Assembly (NCBI GenBank): GCA_021199635.1
Contig: JAJQHS010000001.1
Span: 1-56,178 of the forward strand
Source of the DNA: Bacillota bacterium
Lineage (GTDB): Bacteria; Bacillota; Clostridia; Oscillospirales; Oscillospiraceae
Direction of reading: 5' to 3'
DNA: 56,178 nt
Positions 51,632 to 56,178 of the stretch are shown one piece after another. The notes under the pieces are model-generated. The model did no database searches, was not told the DNA's origin, and worked only from the letters and a program-made list of their open reading frames with translations. Within the stretch, counting starts at the first letter, position 1. Every line of letters starts with the position of its first letter. The translations under genes and the position numbers were made by a program.

Positions 51632-52224
51632 GGCCGAAACATCGGCTCCAGGAACAAGCTCCCGATCAGGGATGCCAGAGCCGGGAGGAAGAACAGCGGG
51701 AACACCAGCCGGATGCAGCAGAATGCCACAGCAGCGTTCAGGAACCCCAGGACCAGCGTCCGGGGGGCGTTGGACACGGCCAGCAGCACGGTGTTTTTCA
51801 TAAGGCCCGCAGTGGAATTTTCAAACCGGGAAAGCAGAGGAAACAGCACGCTGAGGATGCCCACGAGAAACACCCCCACGAAGGCCGCGGCGGAGAAAAG
51901 CAGCATAGGCACCGTTCCCTCAGCGGTGCGGTTCCATAGCTGGATCAGCAGCCACGCGCCCAGGATCAGCACCGCCCAGAAAAGGATGCTGGGCACGATC
52001 CCGGGCTTCAGGTTTTCCTTGTAGGCCCGCCAGAACCGCTGCCAGGAATGCTTATCCCCCTTCCGGCAGGCGTGGTACATAGCGTCGTACAGCGCGGCGC
52101 AGGAAGCGCCTGTGGTGACCACAGGAATGCAGCCCAGCAGCCAGAACAGGCTGAGAAAAATGCAATCCGTGATCTGGGCCATGGTGATCATCAGCGGATG
52201 GTCGGGATTAAAAAGCTTTGCCAT
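51598..52224 (-). CDS. YesL-like membrane protein (DUF624)
   Basis: A 208-residue integral membrane protein with five hydrophobic segments. The N-terminal FNPDHPLMITMAQITDCIFLSLFWLLGCIPVVTTGAS and the RFWRAYKENLKPG loop are typical of DUF624 proteins, often found beside sugar ABC transporters. The biochemical role is unknown. Start 52224 follows GGAGG; the track start is in the promoter. It lies tail to tail with the SGNH gene. Confidence 0.88.
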   Translation of the reverse strand: MAKLFNPDHPLMITMAQITDCIFLSLFWLLGCIPVVTTGASCAALYDAMYHACRKGDKHSWQRFWRAYKENLKPGIVPSILFWAVLILGAWLLIQLWNRTAEGTVPMLLFSAAAFVGVFLVGILSVLFPLLSRFENSTAGLMKNTVLLAVSNAPRTLVLGFLNAAVAFCCIRLVFPLFFLPALASLIGSLFLEPMFRPYMPDEAPESS

Positions 52225-52252
52225 GGGATGCACCTCCGGGAAGATTGCTACC

Positions 52253-52281
52253 ATTATAGCACAGCGCCTTCCCCTTGTCAC
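52253..52281 (-). promoter_or_regulatory. Promoter of the YesL-like gene
   Basis: On the minus strand GTGACA and TATAAT with a 17-bp spacer. The -35 box overlaps TTGTCA, a possible -35 for the divergent epimerase gene (with weak -10 TATTTC at 52298). Confidence 0.65.
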
Positions 52282-52329
52282 TCCCGGATCACGCACGTAT
52301 TTCATGTATTTTTATTATGGAGGAATCAA

Positions 52330-53529
52330 ATGGATCGTCAAAAAATGCAAAATGAACGCGCCTGGGTACGCGGCCAGCTCCGCGGCGCGGCGGACTTCTG
52401 GCTGAAAAACGGCATGGACCCGGTCCATGGGGGCATTTACACCTGCCTGGACCGGAAGGGCCGGATCTACTCCACGGATAAGAGCGTATGGATGCAGGGC
52501 CGCTGCGGCTGGACCTACGCCTATCTGTGCCACGTATACGGTGTGCAGGAGCAGTGGCTGGCCGCGTCCAGGAGCTGCATTGACTTCCTGGAGGACCACT
52601 GCGTCAACCGGCAGGCGGGCGGGCGGCTGTATTTTACCGTCACCGAGGACGGCCAGCCCCTGCGCCAGCGGCGCTACTGCTTCAGCGAGGCCTTCTACTG
52701 CATCGCCAACGCCGAATACTACGGCGTCACTGGGGAGCGGGAGCATTTGGAGCGCGCCCGCCGGGCCTATGACCTGTACTGGGACCTGAACCACGGGATG
52801 CCCGATCCCACCGGCCTGGGACCCAAAACCATCCCCGGTACCCGCACCAGCCGGAGCCTGGGCATTCCCATGATCATCCTGAACGTCACCAGCGTCATGA
52901 GGCGGGTGGACCCGGAAAAAACGGAGCTGTACGACGCCCGGGCCAAGGAATGTGTGGAGGACATCTTCCGCTACCACGTCAAGCCCGACCTGGGCTGCAC
53001 CCTGGAAAATGTGGGCATGGACGGTGAAACCCGGCTGAACATTACCGAGGGCCGGATCGTCAACCCCGGCCACGACATCGAGTGCAGCTGGTTCCTGATG
53101 GACCATGCCAATGCAACGGGCGACCCGGCGCTGCACAGCAAGGCCATCGACGTGTTCGACATGGCTTTCTCCTGGGGCTGGGACGAAGAATACGGCGGTA
53201 TCCTCTATTTCATAGACTGTCTGGGCAATCCGCCGGAGGCCTACGAGCATGATATGAAGCTGTGGTGGCCCCACAACGAGGCGCTGATCGCCTCCCTGAT
53301 GATCTACCGGGACACCGGGGACGAAAAATACCTGGATATTTTCTACCGGGTCCTGGAATACTGTAAGACATATTTCGCTGACGAATATGGCGAGTGGTAC
53401 GGCTACCTGCGCCGGGACGGCAAGCCCACCCAGCCCGCATGCAAGGGCTCGACATTCAAAGGTCCCTTCCATGTCCCCCGCTGCCTGATCCAGGTGGATC
53501 AGATGATGGGGCAGATCCTGGGAGAATAA
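52330..53529 (+). CDS. AGE-family N-acylglucosamine 2-epimerase
   Basis: A 399-residue alpha6/alpha6-barrel epimerase. The typical histidine-bearing stretches are seen: NPGHDIECSWFLMDHA (near 240), WWPHNEALIASL (near 315) and KGPFHVPRCL (near 380), as well as SEAFYCIANAEYYGV. AGE enzymes interconvert N-acetylmannosamine and N-acetylglucosamine; cellobiose or mannose epimerases have a similar fold. Near nanA the first reaction fits best. TGGAGG precedes the ATG. The next 160 bases hold no gene. Confidence 0.88.
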   Translation: MDRQKMQNERAWVRGQLRGAADFWLKNGMDPVHGGIYTCLDRKGRIYSTDKSVWMQGRCGWTYAYLCHVYGVQEQWLAASRSCIDFLEDHCVNRQAGGRLYFTVTEDGQPLRQRRYCFSEAFYCIANAEYYGVTGEREHLERARRAYDLYWDLNHGMPDPTGLGPKTIPGTRTSRSLGIPMIILNVTSVMRRVDPEKTELYDARAKECVEDIFRYHVKPDLGCTLENVGMDGETRLNITEGRIVNPGHDIECSWFLMDHANATGDPALHSKAIDVFDMAFSWGWDEEYGGILYFIDCLGNPPEAYEHDMKLWWPHNEALIASLMIYRDTGDEKYLDIFYRVLEYCKTYFADEYGEWYGYLRRDGKPTQPACKGSTFKGPFHVPRCLIQVDQMMGQILGE

Positions 53530-53693
53530 GCGCAGGCATCTCAAAACCCATGCTCCTTTGCGCGCAAAGCATCCCCCGGGGAACGAGGCGCCTGCATCGG
53601 AACAGCCGGCCGCATCCGGCCCAAGCCAGGCGGAGCCCGTCCGCCTTCTGGATGTTATGTAAACTTAAAATTTCTCCTCCGGCAAAGCCGATA

Positions 53694-53735
53694 AAGGGGC
53701 TGCAACAAAACGCAATTGTTTTGCTACAGCCCCTT
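53694..53735. repeat. Palindromic intergenic element, copy 2
   Basis: AAGGGGCTG...ACAAAAC and GTTTTG...CAGCCCCTT fold into a long stem between convergent genes, ending in TTTT. It is related to the element at 8494 and can end transcription on either strand. Confidence 0.65.
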
Positions 53736-53757
53736 TTGCAGATTCTGCGAACCCGGC

Positions 53758-55977
53758 TTAAAAATCCGGGAACAGGTGGCGGTAATAGTCCAGGCTGATC
53801 AGGTATTTGGCATAGGTGAACTTATCCTGTACCAGCTTATTCATGCTGGTAACGTAGCTGTCCGAAACCTCCACGCCGGCGTTGGGCGTGAAGACGCCGG
53901 TGGAAGCCTCATACGTACCGGCGGCGGTGATCCAGCTATTGCCGTAGCCGGTGTCCGCGAAGACCACAACGTGCATATTGCTGGCCACCTCCCCCGCCCC
54001 CACATCGGGCGCAAGGATGTCCCGTCCGGAGAGCAGGCGGGAATCGTACTCCAGCCCGAACAGATTGGACAGCGTGGGCACGATGTCGATGGCGGAGCAG
54101 GGCGTATCCACCACAATCGGCTCCTCGATCTCGCCGCACCACAGGATCAGGGTGTTCCGGTAGCGGGAGGTCAGGTTCTCATTGTCATCGTTGCCGGTCA
54201 GCTCGTTGTAATAGTCCACGCTCCCCTCGCTCATGGCGTAGGGATAATGGTCGGTGGTCAGGACGATCACGGTATCGTCCGCAATGCCCGCGGCCTCCAG
54301 CGCGTCCATCACGTACTCCAGAGCGTATTCCAGCTCCTGCTGGCAGGCCAGGTAGGCCAGCACCGTTTCACTGGCATCCAGGTCGGCGACCACGTCCCGG
54401 TTCTTCTCCGACATATCGTTGGAGCTGAACCCGTATTCGCAGTGGCCGGAAACCGTCATATAGTAGGTGTGGAACGGCGTGCCGGTGTCCAGATAATTCT
54501 GGATCTGGTCGTCAAGGGTGGCCTGCATCATCTCCAGGTCAGAGTACGGCAAGATCCCGGTGGTTTCCAGCTCCAGCCCATTGCCCAGGCCGTAATAGTC
54601 GTAGCCCAGGTTGGGGTGCGTCTTGCTGCGGCCGTAATAGGTGTAGGTATTGTTGTGGTAGGCAGTGACCGTGTAGTCCAGGGAGCGGAACTGCCAGCCC
54701 AGCGCGAAGGGCATGGCCTTGGTCGCGCTGACGGAGAAGGCGGTCTGCCCGTCGATCCAGGTGGGGATAATGCCCGTCATGGCGGCAAATTCCCCGCCGG
54801 TGGTGGACTGCGTCCAGTTGGGCTGATAATAATTGGTGAATACGAAGCCGCTGTTGGCCAGCTGATAGAGGATCGGGGTGCGCTCCTCATCGATCACCGC
54901 GGTGGAGAAGGACTCCGCCGTCAGGAAAATCAGGTTCTTGCCCTCGAATATGCCGGTGTACGCGTTCTGCCGGGTGGGCTCCTGGGAGGAGAAATACTGA
55001 TCCAGTGCCAGCAGTGAGCCCGTGTCCGATGCGATCAGGCTGTCAAAATCGATGTCCATCACGTTGTAGCCGTAGTCCGGCTCGGTAGCCGGTTCCGTGG
55101 TATCCGTGGCATCGGTCTGCTCCGTGGCATCCGTTCCGTCGGTTTCCTCCGGGTCGGTCGCGGCGGTGGAAGCCTCCGTTTCCACCGGGTCGGTTTCGAT
55201 GGGCTCGAAAACCAGCTCTTCCTCCGGCTTTCCGAAAATGCCATACTGCACCTCCAGCCGCAGGGTGTTCACCAGGCCGAACCGGGGGATGGTGCTGTTG
55301 GCGGAATAGTCCACGGTGTAATAATTGGTGTCGTCCCCCACATGGCACAGGAGCACCGCGATCAGCTGCAGCGCCACAAACGCCGCCGCCAGCAGCTCCG
55401 GGTGGGCGCTGCGCAGCTGCCGATAGCGGGGCATCAGGGTCCGGCGGAAAATAAGGAACAGGATGAACGGCGCCAGCGCCAGGGGGAAGAACCAGAGATT
55501 CTTCCCGATCACCGACAGGGCGGTGCCCATAAAGTTCCCCGCCACCTGGCCGGTCATGCTGGTCATATAGGACAGCTGGTAGTAAACGCCGAAGAAAGCG
55601 CGGCAGCACCGCTCGGCGATAAACACCGCGCCGAAGAAAAACAGAACCACAGCGATCACCGCCCGGCTGATGCCCTTCCGGGGGATCAGCGTACCGATGA
55701 GCCACAGCAGCAGCCCCACTGCCGCCCCGGCAAACAGGGAGCGCGGCAGCCCCAGGTCCAGGAACGTGGTATTCTTATCCACCAGCCGGAGCAGGCACTC
55801 CATAAAGGGAAGGCTGAGGGTGTAAAATAGGATGCGCACGCGCATCCGCCGCCGCCACTCCATGCGCCGCGCCGCTTTCTCGGACAGCCATTTGCCGTGC
55901 TTTGGCGTGCATGTCCTCTCTTCCTCCCGGGGTGAAGTATCCTCAGTGAGGTTTTTCCTCTCCATCTGTGTATCCAC
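53758..55977 (-). CDS. LTA synthase-like phosphoglycerol transferase
   Basis: A 739-residue membrane enzyme of the LtaS/MdoB sulfatase family. Five membrane helices occupy about 48-215, followed by a Thr/Glu/Asp-rich linker (about 265-305) and an extracellular catalytic domain. The metal Glu is in FLTAESFSTAV (near 355), the nucleophile Thr in the QPNWTQSTTGGEFAAM segment (near 385) and metal Asp/His in VLTTDHYPYA. Such enzymes add glycerol phosphate to glycolipids or glycans. It begins with GTG 55977 after GGAGG; an in-frame ATG at 55965 is less well placed. Confidence 0.92.
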   Translation of the reverse strand: MDTQMERKNLTEDTSPREEERTCTPKHGKWLSEKAARRMEWRRRMRVRILFYTLSLPFMECLLRLVDKNTTFLDLGLPRSLFAGAAVGLLLWLIGTLIPRKGISRAVIAVVLFFFGAVFIAERCCRAFFGVYYQLSYMTSMTGQVAGNFMGTALSVIGKNLWFFPLALAPFILFLIFRRTLMPRYRQLRSAHPELLAAAFVALQLIAVLLCHVGDDTNYYTVDYSANSTIPRFGLVNTLRLEVQYGIFGKPEEELVFEPIETDPVETEASTAATDPEETDGTDATEQTDATDTTEPATEPDYGYNVMDIDFDSLIASDTGSLLALDQYFSSQEPTRQNAYTGIFEGKNLIFLTAESFSTAVIDEERTPILYQLANSGFVFTNYYQPNWTQSTTGGEFAAMTGIIPTWIDGQTAFSVSATKAMPFALGWQFRSLDYTVTAYHNNTYTYYGRSKTHPNLGYDYYGLGNGLELETTGILPYSDLEMMQATLDDQIQNYLDTGTPFHTYYMTVSGHCEYGFSSNDMSEKNRDVVADLDASETVLAYLACQQELEYALEYVMDALEAAGIADDTVIVLTTDHYPYAMSEGSVDYYNELTGNDDNENLTSRYRNTLILWCGEIEEPIVVDTPCSAIDIVPTLSNLFGLEYDSRLLSGRDILAPDVGAGEVASNMHVVVFADTGYGNSWITAAGTYEASTGVFTPNAGVEVSDSYVTSMNKLVQDKFTYAKYLISLDYYRHLFPDF

Positions 55978-56021
55978 AGGAAATCCTCCTCATCTGTTTG
56001 TGTTGACATAACATTTCAGTC

Positions 56022-56050
56022 ATTATAACAGAATCGGGGACAGGAATCAA
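56022..56050 (-). promoter_or_regulatory. Promoter of the LtaS-like gene
   Basis: On the minus strand TTGATT and TATAAT with a 17-bp spacer. Confidence 0.75.
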
Positions 56051-56129
56051 CCAATTTTGACAATTTTTCTTCCGGGAAGCGAGATTTTAAGAATTTTTTC
56101 TCCTGGTTTCAGGGAATTTCCCCCTGGGG

Positions 56130-56166
56130 CGCCTATTTCCGCCCGCTGACCAGGCGGAAATAGGCG
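56130..56166. terminator. Strong hairpin at the window end
   Basis: CGCCTATTTCCGCC and GGCGGAAATAGGCG form a 14-bp perfect stem with a 9-base loop. No T-run is visible on either side, so it may be the terminator or attenuator of a gene beyond the window. Confidence 0.5.
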
Positions 56167-56178
56167 TTGGAAGTGATG

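Overview
The window looks like a chromosomal segment of a GC-rich anaerobic Firmicute of the class Clostridia, most likely an Oscillospiraceae/Ruminococcaceae-type gut bacterium. The signs are a high-GC codon choice with strong AGGAGG-type ribosome binding sites, consensus TTGACA/TATAAT promoters, a T-box before thrS, a CIRCE element before hsp20, the glgBCDA glycogen operon with GlgD, a PPi-type phosphofructokinase and two aminopeptidase families. No rRNA, tRNA, CRISPR array, transposase or prophage was seen. This placement is inference; no database was searched.

Layout. 1-7.4 kb: an iron-type alcohol dehydrogenase faces a run of U32 peptidase, maf, mreC, mreD and mrdA (cell elongation; mreB is not here). 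7.7-8.4 kb: aquaporin. 8.5-14.3 kb (minus): M18 aminopeptidase, coaE, Sua5-type tsaC, tpiA, pgk and a trmL gene cut by an in-frame TAG. 14.6-17.2 kb: an unknown membrane-anchored protein and aspS. 17.5-21.1 kb (minus): a Fic protein with its own operator-like inverted repeat, a hotdog thioesterase, a cytosolic protein with five 13-residue acidic repeats, and mgtE with a structured leader that may encode a peptide. 21.3-27.7 kb: GNAT acetyltransferase and the glycogen operon glgB-glgC-glgD-glgA. 27.7-31.7 kb (minus): marR and a heterodimeric ABC exporter. 31.9-33.5 kb: a fusion of a HAD nucleotidase and a guanylate kinase-like domain, and a VanZ protein.

33.8-34.3 kb: an apparently orphan TPP riboswitch with its own consensus promoter and terminator, followed by a 54-residue membrane protein rather than a thiamine gene. 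34.4-36.6 kb (minus): thrS without a TGS domain, under T-box control. 36.6-41.6 kb: an AT-rich regulatory stretch, a YabE/3D-domain cell wall protein, then rsmA, a YjjG-like HAD, ydcF and an M42 aminopeptidase. 41.7-44.1 kb: divergent fba and PPi-dependent phosphofructokinase. 44.3-45.9 kb: a LysR regulator and hsp20. 46.1-53.5 kb: a probable sialic acid island with a substrate-binding protein, two permeases and N-acetylneuraminate lyase on the minus strand, an SGNH hydrolase and an AGE-family epimerase on the plus strand, and a YesL-like membrane protein. 53.7-56 kb: an LTA-synthase-like phosphoglycerol transferase.

How the parts fit. Central glycolysis (tpiA, pgk, fba, PPi-PFK) and glycogen storage are spread over separate operons. 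In the proposed sialic acid route, an SGNH enzyme could deacetylate the sugar, the ABC system would import it, the lyase would give N-acetylmannosamine plus pyruvate, and the epimerase would turn that into N-acetylglucosamine. The transporter ATPase and any kinase are missing from the window and would have to be supplied elsewhere. The most unusual items are the TPP riboswitch with a tiny membrane protein, the HAD-guanylate kinase fusion, the mgtE leader together with the nearby 13-residue repeat protein, and several operator architectures (fic, marR, sialic acid operon) readable directly from the sequence.
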